Assembly: GCA_021202495.1 (NCBI GenBank)
Contig: JAJQCX010000012.1
Coordinates: forward strand, 1 to 22,796
Source of the DNA: Clostridia bacterium
Lineage (GTDB): Bacteria > Bacillota > Clostridia > UMGS1883
Length of the DNA: 22,796 nucleotides
Direction: 5' to 3'
Of this stretch, positions 7,893-15,759 are shown in pieces. Each line of letters opens with the position of its first letter. Within the stretch, counting starts at the first letter, position 1. The notes under the pieces are model-generated. The model did not search any database. It saw only the letters and a list, made by a program, of their open reading frames with translations, and was not told where the DNA came from. A program made the position numbers and the translations under genes.

Positions 7893-9099
7893 TTACAATT
7901 CTGTCGATAGCTTCCAATGTGTTGTCTCTTGAACCAAATGCCGTTAGTCTGAAATATCCCTCCCCCGACGGACCGAACCCGCTGCCGGGAGTGCCCACAA
8001 CGTTCACCTTTTCCAAAAGGTAATCGAAAAATTCCCAGCTCGTCATTCCCTGCGGAACCTTCAGCCAAATGTAGGGCGAATTTACTCCGCCGTACACCGT
8101 AAAGCCCGCCTTTTTAAGTCCGTCCGAAATTATTTTCGCGTTTTCCATGTAGTATTTTATAAGACCCTTTACCTCTTCCTTACCTTCGGGGGAGTACACG
8201 GCCTCCGCCGCTCTCTGAGTGACATAAGGGGTACCGTTAAATTTGGTTGTGTGACGCCTGTTCCAAAGCGAACGCACCTCAACGCCGTTGACCTTGAGCT
8301 CCTTGGGAATTACCGTGTAGCCGCAGCGCGTTCCCGTAAAGCCCGCGTTTTTGGAAAAGCTCTTAAATTCTATCGCGCACGTCTTTGCGCCCTCTATTTC
8401 ATAAATTGTGTGCGGCACATCTTCTTCGGAAATATACGCCTCATACGCTCCGTCGTAGAGAATAATGCTCTTGTTTTCGTTTGCGTAATCGACCCACTTT
8501 TTGAGCTCATCGCGCTTCATCGCAACGCCGGAGGGGTTGTTCGGAAAGCAAAGATAAATTATGTCCGCTCTTTCTTTCGGAAGCTCCGGCAAAAATCCGT
8601 TTTCCTCAAGGCAGGGCATATAGATAAGATTGTTCCACATTCCCGTTTCCGCGTTAAAATCTCCCGCACGACCCACCATCGCGTTCGTGTCGACGTAAAC
8701 CGGATAAACCGGATCGCACACCGCGACCTTGTTATCTACCGAGAAAATGTCGCCGATGTTACCCGTGTCGCTCTTCGCGCCGTCCGAAACGAAAATCTCA
8801 TCGGGAGCAATGTCCGCCCCACGCGCACAATAGTCATTTTCGGCTATTGCCTTGCGCAAAAATTCATATCCCTGCTCGGGACCGTAGCCGCGGAACGTCG
8901 CGGCGGCGCCCATCTCGTCAACAGCCTTGTGCATAGCCTCGATAACGCTTTTCGTCAGCGGCAGCGTCACATCTCCTATGCCGAGCTTTATAACCTTTTT
9001 ATCGGGATTTGCCTCGGTAAAGGCGCTTACCCTCTTTGCAATTTCCGAGAAGAGATAGCTTCCCGGAAGCTTTAAATAATTGTCGTTCAGTTTAACCAC
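7876..9099 (-). CDS. dapL: LL-diaminopimelate aminotransferase
   Basis: DapL converts tetrahydrodipicolinate and glutamate directly to LL-diaminopimelate and 2-oxoglutarate, a PLP-dependent shortcut in lysine and peptidoglycan synthesis. The 407-residue protein shows a fold-type I aminotransferase with Lys250 as Schiff-base lysine in SFSKNAGFTGTR, PNNPSG at about 187, YDGAYEAY at 215 and the DapL-typical N-terminus (NYLKLPGSYLFSEIAKRV, then IGDVTLPL). The start is GTG at 9099 with GGGG 8 nt upstream. An upstream in-frame TGA rules out a longer protein. The gene follows dapF after 65 nt and precedes gltB1 by 17 nt, placing a glutamate consumer just before glutamate makers. The C-terminal stop lies inside a 15-nt tandem duplication and may have shortened the protein by two residues. 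Confidence 0.96.
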   Translation of the reverse strand: MVKLNDNYLKLPGSYLFSEIAKRVSAFTEANPDKKVIKLGIGDVTLPLTKSVIEAMHKAVDEMGAAATFRGYGPEQGYEFLRKAIAENDYCARGADIAPDEIFVSDGAKSDTGNIGDIFSVDNKVAVCDPVYPVYVDTNAMVGRAGDFNAETGMWNNLIYMPCLEENGFLPELPKERADIIYLCFPNNPSGVAMKRDELKKWVDYANENKSIILYDGAYEAYISEEDVPHTIYEIEGAKTCAIEFKSFSKNAGFTGTRCGYTVIPKELKVNGVEVRSLWNRRHTTKFNGTPYVTQRAAEAVYSPEGKEEVKGLIKYYMENAKIISDGLKKAGFTVYGGVNSPYIWLKVPQGMTSWEFFDYLLEKVNVVGTPGSGFGPSGEGYFRLTAFGSRDNTLEAIDRIVKTFEQ

Positions 9100-9116
9100 A
9101 CGTCATTCCCCTTTCC

Positions 9117-9150
9117 GCGGACAAATGTCCGCAACAGAAAAACCTCTGTC
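9117..9150 (-). other. Two small hairpins in the dapF-dapL gap
   Basis: GCGGAC (9117-9122) pairs with GTCCGC (9127-9132), and ACAGA pairs with TCTGT in roughly 9134-9150. Both sit just ahead of the dapL ribosome site and lack a T run in the transcribed direction. They could tune translation or mRNA stability; no function is shown. Confidence 0.45.
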
Positions 9151-9164
9151 GCTTAACGTCTATT

Positions 9165-10001
9165 TTACACATAATCTACGTCCGTGTCATATACTTTTTT
9201 TGCACTTCCCGTCATAAATATGTGATTTGTCGCCTCATCCCATTCAATTTTGAGGTCTCCGCCCCTCAAATGCATCGTCACGCTGCGCCCGACAAGCCCG
9301 TTTAAGACGCTCGCGACAGCCGCCGCGCACGCGCCGGTGCCGCAAGCCCATGTTTCGCCCGCGCCGCGCTCCCACACGCGCATTTTTATGTTTTCGCGGT
9401 CGATTATCTCCAAAAATTCCGTGTTCGTCTTTCTCGGAAACATCTTGTGGCATTCAAAGAGCGGTCCTATCTTTTCAATTTCAAGATTGTCTATATCATC
9501 CATATAAATAACCGCGTGCGGATTTCCCATCGAAACGCATGTAACCTTGTAATTTTGTCCCCCAACTTCAATGTCGCGGTCAATCGCATTCTCTCCCTCA
9601 AAAAGACACGGTATCTCCTCCGGCTTTAAAATGGGCTCGCCCATGTCAACACGCACAGTCGCAACCTCTCCGTTTTCAACGCTCAGATCGAGAATTTTTA
9701 TCCCCGCCTTCGTCGCCACGGTTATCCGCGTCTTATCCGTCATCTTGTTGTCGTAAACGTATTTTCCCACGCAGCGAATGGCGTTGCCGCACATTTCCGC
9801 CTGCGACCCATCCGAATTATACATATCCATCTCAAAATCCGCAATCTCCGACGGCTTTATCAAAACAAGCCCGTCCGACCCCACCCAAAAATGGCGGTCC
9901 GACAAATCCTTCGCCGCGCGGTTGGGATCATTCACAGTTTCCTCAAAGCAGTTTACATAAATATAATCGTTGCCTATCCCGTGCATTTTTGTAATTCTCA
10001 T
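9165..10001 (-). CDS. dapF: Diaminopimelate epimerase
   Basis: DapF interconverts LL- and meso-diaminopimelate, the last step before peptidoglycan use or decarboxylation to lysine. The 278-residue cofactor-free racemase has the two catalytic cysteines, Cys71 in AEMCGNAIRC and Cys220 in GETWACGTGAC, and the paired MHGIGNDYIYV and MGNPHAVIY motifs of the two pseudo-symmetric halves. Length matches the family. The ATG has an ideal AAGGGAGG site 9 nt upstream and lies about 36 nt after the predicted transcription start, making dapF the first gene of the operon. Its pairing with dapL is the usual arrangement in DapL-using Clostridia. Confidence 0.97.
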   Translation of the reverse strand: MRITKMHGIGNDYIYVNCFEETVNDPNRAAKDLSDRHFWVGSDGLVLIKPSEIADFEMDMYNSDGSQAEMCGNAIRCVGKYVYDNKMTDKTRITVATKAGIKILDLSVENGEVATVRVDMGEPILKPEEIPCLFEGENAIDRDIEVGGQNYKVTCVSMGNPHAVIYMDDIDNLEIEKIGPLFECHKMFPRKTNTEFLEIIDRENIKMRVWERGAGETWACGTGACAAAVASVLNGLVGRSVTMHLRGGDLKIEWDEATNHIFMTGSAKKVYDTDVDYV

Positions 10002-10043
10002 CGCACAATCCTCCCTTATAATTCTTCAATAGTGACTTCTGTA

Positions 10044-10072
10044 ATTATACCTCTTTACGCGCTATATTTCAA
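10044..10072 (-). promoter_or_regulatory. SigA-type promoter of the dap-glt operon
   Basis: On the minus strand TTGAAA (10072-10067) and TATAAT (10049-10044) are separated by exactly 17 nt. The predicted start is near 10037, giving a 36-nt leader before dapF. Confidence 0.85.
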
Positions 10073-10148
10073 TATTTAATTTAAAATCAACCCGTTAGCG
10101 TTTTTCGTTGTAATACCCACTCTCAACTAAAACTTTATATTACGATTT

Positions 10149-10330
10149 AACATTCAACCTCACATTTACGCACTGCCTTGGTCGTAGGGCGGGGGTTTAT
10201 CCCCCGCCGCGGTCTACCACCCAACCCAAAATCAACCCACTTTACGCAATTTTCACGCTGTCTCGGTTGTAAGGGCGGGGCTCGCCCCCTCCCGGCAATG
10301 TGCAGCATTGCATTGCCCCAACAGGGCAAT
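10149..10330 (+). repeat. Cluster of dispersed GC-rich short repeats with hairpins
   Basis: A unit starting with AACATTCAACCTCACA (10149-10164) and leading into a CACTGcCTtGGTcGTAGGGCGG core (about 10170-10192) is followed by a hairpin GGCGGGGG (10188-10195) / CCCCCGCC (10201-10208). A second core copy, CTGTCTCGGTTGTAAGGGCG, lies at 10258-10277. TTTACGCA precedes both. A third hairpin ATTGCCC/GGGCAAT occupies 10312-10330. Related cores occur at 15604-15623 and 22744-22796, which shows a dispersed family. No gene is supported here. Confidence 0.75.
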
Positions 10331-10371
10331 AAAAAAGGCGCTCTTTCCCCGTTTGGGAATTGAACGCCTTT
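10331..10371 (-). terminator. Intrinsic terminator of hicAB
   Basis: On the minus strand AAAGGCG (10371-10365) pairs with CGCCTTT (ending near 10334), with an inner TTCCC/GGGAA stem, and the run TTTTTT follows at 10336-10331. It begins three bases after the hicB stop. Confidence 0.8.
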
Positions 10372-10373
10372 GT

Positions 10374-10793
10374 TCAAACGTGGAGCTTTATTCTCAATGC
10401 TTCCTGTAAAACCTGTGAAAAATTGATGTTTTGCTCTATCGCCAACGAATTGAGCCAAGAGGGAATTGTGAGTGTCTTTTTAACCGACCTTTCAAAATGC
10501 GTTTTTGCATATTCCGCCACGTCAACCGTCACAATATTTAGGAACGCGCCATCCGGCGACACCTCAAGCTCATTTGCAATCTCAGAAAGATTTATGTCTT
10601 CAATCTTTGATGGTTCCGGCGGCGTTTCGCCCTCCTTTTGCATCATATAGAGATACCCCGCCAAACAGTCAACCGCCATTTCAAGCGCCTCATCAAGCGC
10701 TGCGCCGCAAGTCGAAAGATAATTCAAATCCGGAAAAACCACGCTGTACGCTTCACTTTCCTTAATGAAGCATGCAGGATAAGCCGACAACAC
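10374..10793 (-). CDS. hicB: HicB-type antitoxin
   Basis: The 139-residue protein starts with the HicB partial RNase H-like fold (LSAYPACFIKESEAYSVVFPDLNYLSTCG, ALDEALEMAVDCLAGYL) and ends with a ribbon-helix-helix DNA-binding segment at about 105-136 (VKKTLTIPSWLNSLA, NFSQVLQEALRIKL). HicB blocks HicA and usually represses its own promoter. The start is GTG at 10793, with AAGGAG 9 nt upstream. An ATG seven bases upstream is out of frame and too close to the site. It lies 49 nt downstream of hicA in the toxin-first order common for this family and is followed at once by a terminator. The sequence looks intact. Confidence 0.93.
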   Translation of the reverse strand: MLSAYPACFIKESEAYSVVFPDLNYLSTCGAALDEALEMAVDCLAGYLYMMQKEGETPPEPSKIEDINLSEIANELEVSPDGAFLNIVTVDVAEYAKTHFERSVKKTLTIPSWLNSLAIEQNINFSQVLQEALRIKLHV

Positions 10794-10842
10794 GATGCAT
10801 CACTCCTTATAAAAATTATATCCGCAGAAAACAGAATAAATA

Positions 10843-11031
10843 TTATTTCAGCCCCGCTTGCTTTAAAATAGAATTTTCGGTACCTTTGGTTAAATCCGCG
10901 CAATGGAACGGAATTGTTACCTTCCCCGGCTTGTTCGGATGAGTATAATGCCTATGCGAACCGACCTGCGCTTTGAAAATCCATCCGTCGGCAAGAATTA
11001 TTTTCTCCATTTCCCGCGGTGTCTTAGGCAT
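10843..11031 (-). CDS. hicA: HicA-type mRNA interferase toxin
   Basis: This 62-residue double-stranded-RNA-binding-like protein is the expected size for HicA, which cleaves mRNA and tmRNA independently of the ribosome. The conserved catalytic histidine is in GSHRHYTHP (His26 region), followed by the basic strand GKVTIPFHCADLTKGTENSILKQAGL that is diagnostic for the family. The N-terminus (TPREMEKIILADGWIFKAQ) also fits. ATG at 11031 has AAGGA about 10 nt upstream; a nearby upstream ATG is out of frame. It is co-transcribed with hicB from the promoter at 11055-11083. Confidence 0.93.
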   Translation of the reverse strand: MPKTPREMEKIILADGWIFKAQVGSHRHYTHPNKPGKVTIPFHCADLTKGTENSILKQAGLK

Positions 11032-11054
11032 TTTTCATCCGTCCTTACAATAAT

Positions 11055-11083
11055 ATTATATCATTCCGCACGTGTTAAGTCAA
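11055..11083 (-). promoter_or_regulatory. Promoter of hicAB
   Basis: On the minus strand TTGACT (11083-11078) and TATAAT (11060-11055) are 17 nt apart. The spacer contains the palindrome CACGTG and the -10 region is part of TATAATATTA, both possible HicB contact sites (inference). Confidence 0.85.
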
Positions 11084-11225
11084 TACGTATTTTATTCGTC
11101 GATTTTTACCGAATTAAAACTTTCATATTTTTATTATTTATTCGTGACGCAGAGCTATACTATCACACTTCACCGGAAAATACAATACTTTTTTGCAAAC
11201 ATCATCCGCAACCTCGCTGCTTTTC

Positions 11226-14200
11226 TTACCAGCCAATCTCCGCAGACAAACAAAGCGGCGTAAGGCTGCTCCACACGAACACCTTTATGTACGCGGCGTT
11301 TTCATAATTGAGTGCAAGCGTCGCCTCGCCGTCCGCCGCCGATTGAGCGGATGCCGCAAGAAGCGTTCCGTCAGCGGAATATGCCGCGGCTGTTATTTTG
11401 CCCTCTCCCGTAACGGCAACCGTCACCGCGTTCTCCGAAAGCGTCACGGAATCAATCACACAGCTCCATTCCGTTTCCTTTGCCTCGTTGGAAAGGTCTA
11501 TCGTAAAGTTTTCATAGTTATTCCCAAGCGTCGTCTCGTCGCTTTCACATGTCACACTGCCGCTCAGAATGACAAAGCTGTTCTCCGTCGGTATTCCGCG
11601 CTCGTCAATCGTGAACGTAACCGTTTTTTCCTCCTGCGGCGCAATGTCGCCGAGATATTTTTTCGCAAGCAAGCTTCCGCTCTCGCCGTTTTCTCTTATC
11701 TCCGCCACAGCGTTTTCCGCCGTTGAATACCCCGAATTTTTCAGTGTCAACGTTACTGTATGCTCTGCTCCTTCGCCTTCTGTAGAAATGCTCGTTATTT
11801 CAAGGTCGCTTTCTCCCACCGTGAGCAATGCTTCGTTGTTCGTCTCGTCGTATTCCTCGCCTTCGGAAAGCGTGACAATAATCGTCACCTCGCCCGGCAC
11901 TATCTCTTCGCCCGTTATGTAATACACCTCAAGCTCCTCCGATTCGCCCGGCTGAAGATACATGTCAAAAGTATATTCCCCGTTGAGTTCGCCGTCAACG
12001 TCGTAAACCGCAGCCGTTATGCCCTCAACCGCAAGCTCGCCTTTATTTTCAAGCGTAAAGTAAACCTCATTTTCCGCGTTCGGCGCAATATTTTCCGCCA
12101 AATACGCACCGCTTACCGCAATGTCATACGACGGCGTCACGCCCATTACGCACAAATCGCTGCTGCCGTCAGTGTAATAGTCGCCGTCCTCCACATTTTC
12201 CGTGCGGTTAAACGCAATTATCAGTTTTCCGTCGTCCTCGATTATTCCGCTCGGATATTTTACAAATTCGCCCTCCTGCGTTATCTCAACGTCACAGCTC
12301 CACTGCAGCCCGTCATACAGTGCGCCGTAAACCTCGCTCACACCGTTTTCAACGCTCGTCCAAATGACCGCCGCATCATCCCCGTTTGAAAATACGCAGT
12401 AATCATCCGAAAGCGCGTTTATTCCCTCCGCCGAAACGCTGCTTATAACAACGTCCTCAACGTCGGTTGTATAATAAATGTTGCCCTCGTTGTACCAGAA
12501 AAGCGCCGTCTCGCCGTTTACCGCAGCAAATTTCGGGTTCGAATCGAGCGTTTCGTTTTCTGTAAAGCGAGTTGTTTCCCCGCCTCTTATGAGATATATC
12601 TCTCGGTCGTCAATCGTGTTGAGGTCGTTGTCCTCGTCGTAAGAATACGCAATCACCATCTCGCCCGCCATATATCCCGCACTTATGCTCGCAACCGTGT
12701 TAAGTCCCTCCGCCAAAACCGCAGGCTCAGACCACGCCTCCCCGTCAAATTCGGAAACGAGGATTGAATTTTCACCGCTGTAGCCCAAGATGTTGTTGTC
12801 GCTGTTCTCTGTCCAGATAACCGCCGCAGCATCCCCGTCAACCGCAACGGTCGGCTGCGCATCAAGCACGTCGTTTTCCGTCAGCCTCACAGGAGTGTCA
12901 AAGCCCGCTCCGTTAAATTCGGCAATGTAAATGTCGCAGCTTCCTCCGACTTCAGCCAGGCTCACGCCCTCGCCAAATTCCTCGCCTGCCTTTTGCCAAA
13001 CGACGTATTTTCCCACCGCCTGCGGGTAAAAATCCGCCGTCCCGTCGTCCATAACCGCAACCGGCTCCGCCCACGTGTCGCTCTCGTCGTCATAGAGCGA
13101 ATATACGAGCATCGACTTGTTTTCGTCGCTCCGCTCCGCGTTGTCCGTTATCCATATCAACGCCTTTTTCCCGTCAACACTCATAATCTGCGGCATAGCA
13201 TCGGGATACGCGTTCTCCTCCAACACCCGCAGCTCCTTATTCGTATAGTCCGCCTCCATCAGCGACATCGGCACATCTTCACCCAGCCATACCGAAGGAT
13301 TGTCAAGATAGCTCCGACCCTCGGGCGTAGCCTGCGCATTTATGTCAATCGAAGCGTAAATGTCCTCCGCCTCGCCCATCAGCGACGACGTCGACTCGCG
13401 CCCCGTTTCGTAAACCGTCCACGTTCCGCTCGCAAATTCCTTTTCATAGGCCGTAAATGACAGCGCTTTAATCTCAAAATATGCCTGCCCCGTCAAATCA
13501 ACCTTTTGATAATTTTCATCAAGCGCGATATTAAACGCAAGCGTTGCCTTTCCCCTTGCACCGACCTGTCCAAGATAAACGACACCTATTCCGCCGCCTA
13601 TCTCAAAAAACGGTGCGATTTCAAGATTTCCTGAAAATATGGGATTAAAACCGTCACCCGCAACCATTCCCTTAACGCCAAGCGACACCTCAATTTCACC
13701 GCCCGCTCCGATGGAATAATAAACCGGTACGACAACAATAAAGGCTTGCCCTTGATATTCATATTCAAGCGATGCCGTAACGATTATTCCGCCCTCTGTG
13801 GGAATAAGATTGCCTTCTGAATTAACTGTACCTTCAATGTAACCGGCAATTGACGCTTCGGGACTCCAGCCGCTTTTTACCTCTATGTTTGAAAATTTGC
13901 CGTATCCTTTCTTCCGCAGTGTGTTATGTATTGTTGACACAGTTGCTCCGGCTATAATTTTTGACTTTGCGTCCTTTATTGTTTCCTTGAAATTCTTAAA
14001 TTCAGATACACTGAATTTGCCGTCCTCGTCCTGTTCAAAATTCACTCCCAAAACAGCCTTGAAGTCTCCGTCATCCAATTCAAGCTTAAAATCTATCAGA
14101 CCCAAATCAAGACTAAAAGTTTGATTGCCCAATACGGGCTTATCGTCGGGAATTGTAAAAGAAAAGGCATCAAATATTTTTATTGTAGAATCGCCGCCGG

Positions 14201-14453
14201 TACTCCCCTGTGTAACAGGCTCGGTCACACGCAAATACGTTTTTTTCGATTCAAGCATATCTCCGTCTCCGTCCACAGCAATAACATAAATCGCGTCGCC
14301 CGTATCAAACAATTCGCCCGGTTTTATCGCTTCAAATTTACCGTCTGTGCTTTCAATATAATTGCCCGCGTTTTGCGAAAGAAGTATTCTTCCTTCCGGC
14401 GAGGATCCCCAATTAACCGAAACGTTGATGTCTATCTCCTCATCGGATTTTTT
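11226..14453 (-). pseudogene. C-terminal part of a large secreted multidomain protein (propeller-like repeats, CARDB-like domains), out of frame with its N-terminal part
   Basis: The frame is open from 14453 (just after a TGA at 14456-14454) to a TAA at 11226, about 1,075 codons, without a convincing own start or ribosome site near its 5' end; the first possible start, TTG at 14312, lacks one. Beta-rich, acidic sequence is followed by a run of propeller-like repeats (MPQIMSVDGKKALIWITD, QPTVAVDGDAAAVIWTEN, NPKFAAVNGETALFWYNE), then two CARDB-like domains (IAVSGAYLAENIAPNAENEV and LEITSISTEGEGAEHTVTL regions) and a final domain ending VFVWSSLTPL, a frequent tail in clostridial exoproteins. It continues the reading of the 14432-15313 ORF with a one-base shift in an A7 run, so the ancestral product was about 1,360 residues. 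It may be expressed by frameshifting, be inactivated, or reflect a sequence error. Function probably surface or extracellular glycan or protein binding; unproven. Confidence 0.75.
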
Positions 14454-15313
14454 TCAAAACTCTGCGTTGTTGTGAGTAAATTGTATGTTGTTCCTCCGCG
14501 ATACATAATAACAGAAGATATACCCTCATCGCCTGTACTTACGTCATCATTATCCGTTTCGTTGTTTACTCCCTCAACTTCGACAAATTTAAAATTTGAC
14601 CAATATATCTGCCCCGGCGTTGTCCATGCACCAAATGAAAGCATCAAATGTGTTGCGCCTACGGGAACATTGAAGATAAATTCTTTCTTATTCATTCCCA
14701 CGCTATAGCGATCATCCCAACGCGATATGTTGCCGCCTACCTGCGTATTTGATTCGTCGGACCATGAGTTCATGCCACCATATATATTATAGTTGTAATA
14801 CGAAAGCCCATCAAAACTACCATAAACTGGTCCTCCACTTGTAAGGACTGCCGCCGACATCATCCCATTCGCCGTTGTCTCAGAATCGGTATTATAGGCA
14901 TTATATGACAAATAATATTGCTTACCTGCTTCAACCTCTACGAATCTTCTCATGGTTGTAGCCTTACTACCTCCTGCGGCGGTTTTATTTGTTGCAGCAC
15001 ATCCGCTTCCGCCGGCATAAATCGCATCGTCAGTTACTATCCAGTCAAGCTCAGCACCTGTTGCAGCGTCTGTCCAATCGGTCATTCCGTTTGAAAAATC
15101 ACCGTTTGAAATAAGATTAGTGGAATCAACTATTTTATATTCCTTTTCGTTTACATATAAAACATCTGTGCCTGTTGCATCCGCGCTCTTCACATCGTAA
15201 ACATATTGAACCGATTTGCCATTCTCTTCCGTTGATATGCCCACTGTTGGAGTAGTTGCTAATAGCATTACCATGCAAATAATCACCGCTAAAATACGTT
15301 TTAATTTTTTCAT
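14432..15313 (-). CDS. N-terminal part of the large secreted protein: signal peptide plus CBM_4_9-like module
   Basis: ATG at 15313 has GGGAGG six bases upstream, so the TTG five codons earlier is not the start. Residues 1-30 form a Sec signal peptide (KKLKR, then ILAVIICMVMLLATTPTVG). After a linker, residues of about 50-250 resemble a carbohydrate-binding jelly roll of the CBM_4_9 type (LISNGDFSNGMTDWTD, MRRFVEVEAGKQYYLSYNAY, HLMLSFGAWTTPGQIYWSNFKFVEVEG). The frame ends with TAG at 14432, a few codons after GAA-AAA-AAT, where a seven-A run is followed in the -1 frame by an open frame of over 1,000 codons. As it stands the product is a secreted 293-residue module; with a -1 shift it would be a protein of about 1,360 residues. 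It has its own promoter and a long structured leader. Confidence 0.8.
   Translation of the reverse strand: MKKLKRILAVIICMVMLLATTPTVGISTEENGKSVQYVYDVKSADATGTDVLYVNEKEYKIVDSTNLISNGDFSNGMTDWTDAATGAELDWIVTDDAIYAGGSGCAATNKTAAGGSKATTMRRFVEVEAGKQYYLSYNAYNTDSETTANGMMSAAVLTSGGPVYGSFDGLSYYNYNIYGGMNSWSDESNTQVGGNISRWDDRYSVGMNKKEFIFNVPVGATHLMLSFGAWTTPGQIYWSNFKFVEVEGVNNETDNDDVSTGDEGISSVIMYRGGTTYNLLTTTQSFEKNPMRR
14448..14454 (-). other. A7 homopolymer / slippery site A_AAA_AAT at the frame junction
   Basis: In the zero frame the codons are GAA-AAA-AAT. The heptamer A_AAA_AAT permits tandem -1 slippage, after which reading continues TCC-GAT-GAG-GAG into the long downstream frame. No strong downstream stem was found by eye; a weak AAGAA/TTCTT stem lies about 60 nt further on. 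Confidence 0.65.
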
Positions 15314-15348
15314 ATCTTTCCTCCCCAAAATTGACTTTCCGATGTATT

Positions 15349-15380
15349 AAAAAAGTGCGCCCGCATTGAAGCCGACGCAC
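15349..15380 (-). terminator. Intrinsic terminator inside the leader of the secreted-protein gene
   Basis: On the minus strand GTGCGTC (15380-15374) pairs with GGCGCAC (15361-15355), six Watson-Crick pairs and one G.U pair, followed by TTTTTT (15354-15349). It lies about 35 nt before the start codon and after the predicted promoter, so it would stop transcription before the gene. Confidence 0.75.
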
Positions 15381-15403
15381 CGAAAAACGCCGCTCCGTTT
15401 GCT

Positions 15404-15512
15404 GCGACACAAATTTTTCGACAACTTTACATAGAGCACGAAAAAGAGAGCCGACGTTTTTACCGAAAGTAAAAACGAACTCTATGTAAATGTCTATATT
15501 TATTTGTGCCGC
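15404..15512 (-). ncRNA. Structured 5' leader domain, candidate riboswitch or attenuator aptamer
   Basis: Read on the minus strand, nested helices are: P1 GCGGCACAAAT (15512-15502) with ATTTGTGTCGC (15414-15404), 11 pairs with one G.U; GACA (15494-15491) with TGTC (15423-15420); P2 TTTACATAGAG (15490-15480) with CTCTATGTAAA (15436-15426), 11 perfect pairs; P3 CGTTTTTAC (15477-15469) with GTAAAAACG (15463-15455) and a 5-nt loop. An 18-nt one-sided internal loop lies between P3 and P2. The first paired base equals the transcription start predicted from the promoter. A terminator follows 23 nt later. It matches no riboswitch class recognisable by eye; a fold-back insertion is the alternative. 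Confidence 0.6.
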
Positions 15513-15518
15513 AAAATT

Positions 15519-15547
15519 ATCCTAACATACTTTATCGGAAAATGCAA
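15519..15547 (-). promoter_or_regulatory. Probable promoter of the secreted-protein gene
   Basis: On the minus strand TTGCAT (15547-15542) and TAGGAT (15524-15519) are 17 nt apart, each four of six to consensus. The expected start is at about 15512. About 197 nt of leader separate it from the ATG. Confidence 0.55.
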
Positions 15548-15603
15548 CACCTTTTACAAATAAATGTCGCCGCCCCTATCGTCTTTTTTCTTCTGCCTTT
15601 GCC

Positions 15604-15656
15604 GCAGTCTCGGCTGTAAGGCGCACAGCTATCCTCACACCGTCCCACCCGTGTGA
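15604..15656 (+). repeat. Degenerate copy of the dispersed repeat core plus hairpin
   Basis: GCAGTCTCGGCTGTAAGGCG (15604-15623) matches the cores at 10170, 10258 and the window end. A TCACAC/GTGTGA stem follows at about 15635-15656 before a T-rich stretch. The remaining sequence from 15550 to 15695 shows no gene. Confidence 0.55.
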
Positions 15657-15695
15657 TAACGGTTTTATTTTTTTCAAATGTACATAATATATCTA

Positions 15696-15725
15696 TTGAC
15701 ATAAAAGAAAGGTTAATGATATAAT
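15696..15725 (+). promoter_or_regulatory. Promoter of the small ORF-GNAT pair
   Basis: TTGACA (15696-15701) and TATAAT (15720-15725) are 18 nt apart. Transcription should start near 15732, giving a leader of under 30 nt with AGGAGG at 15745-15750. Confidence 0.85.
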
Positions 15726-15759
15726 GTATATGAATAAATTTGACAGGAGGATGCAAAAA

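Noticed and set aside
8251..9075. Open frame of about 274 codons on the plus strand
   Set aside because: It is antisense to dapL, whose catalytic motifs are intact; its composition is that of a reverse-frame shadow.
10147..10458. 103-codon frame on the minus strand overlapping hicB
   Set aside because: It is made of the GC-rich repeats and terminator and overlaps the well-supported hicB end.
11098..11225. Terminator or small gene between hicAB and the exoprotein 3' end
   Set aside because: The stretch is AT-rich, without a good stem, ribosome site or conserved-looking ORF.
15404..15512. c-di-GMP, purine, preQ1 or 6S RNA identity for the leader structure
   Set aside because: None of the conserved core motifs of these classes could be found; only the stem layout is suggestive.
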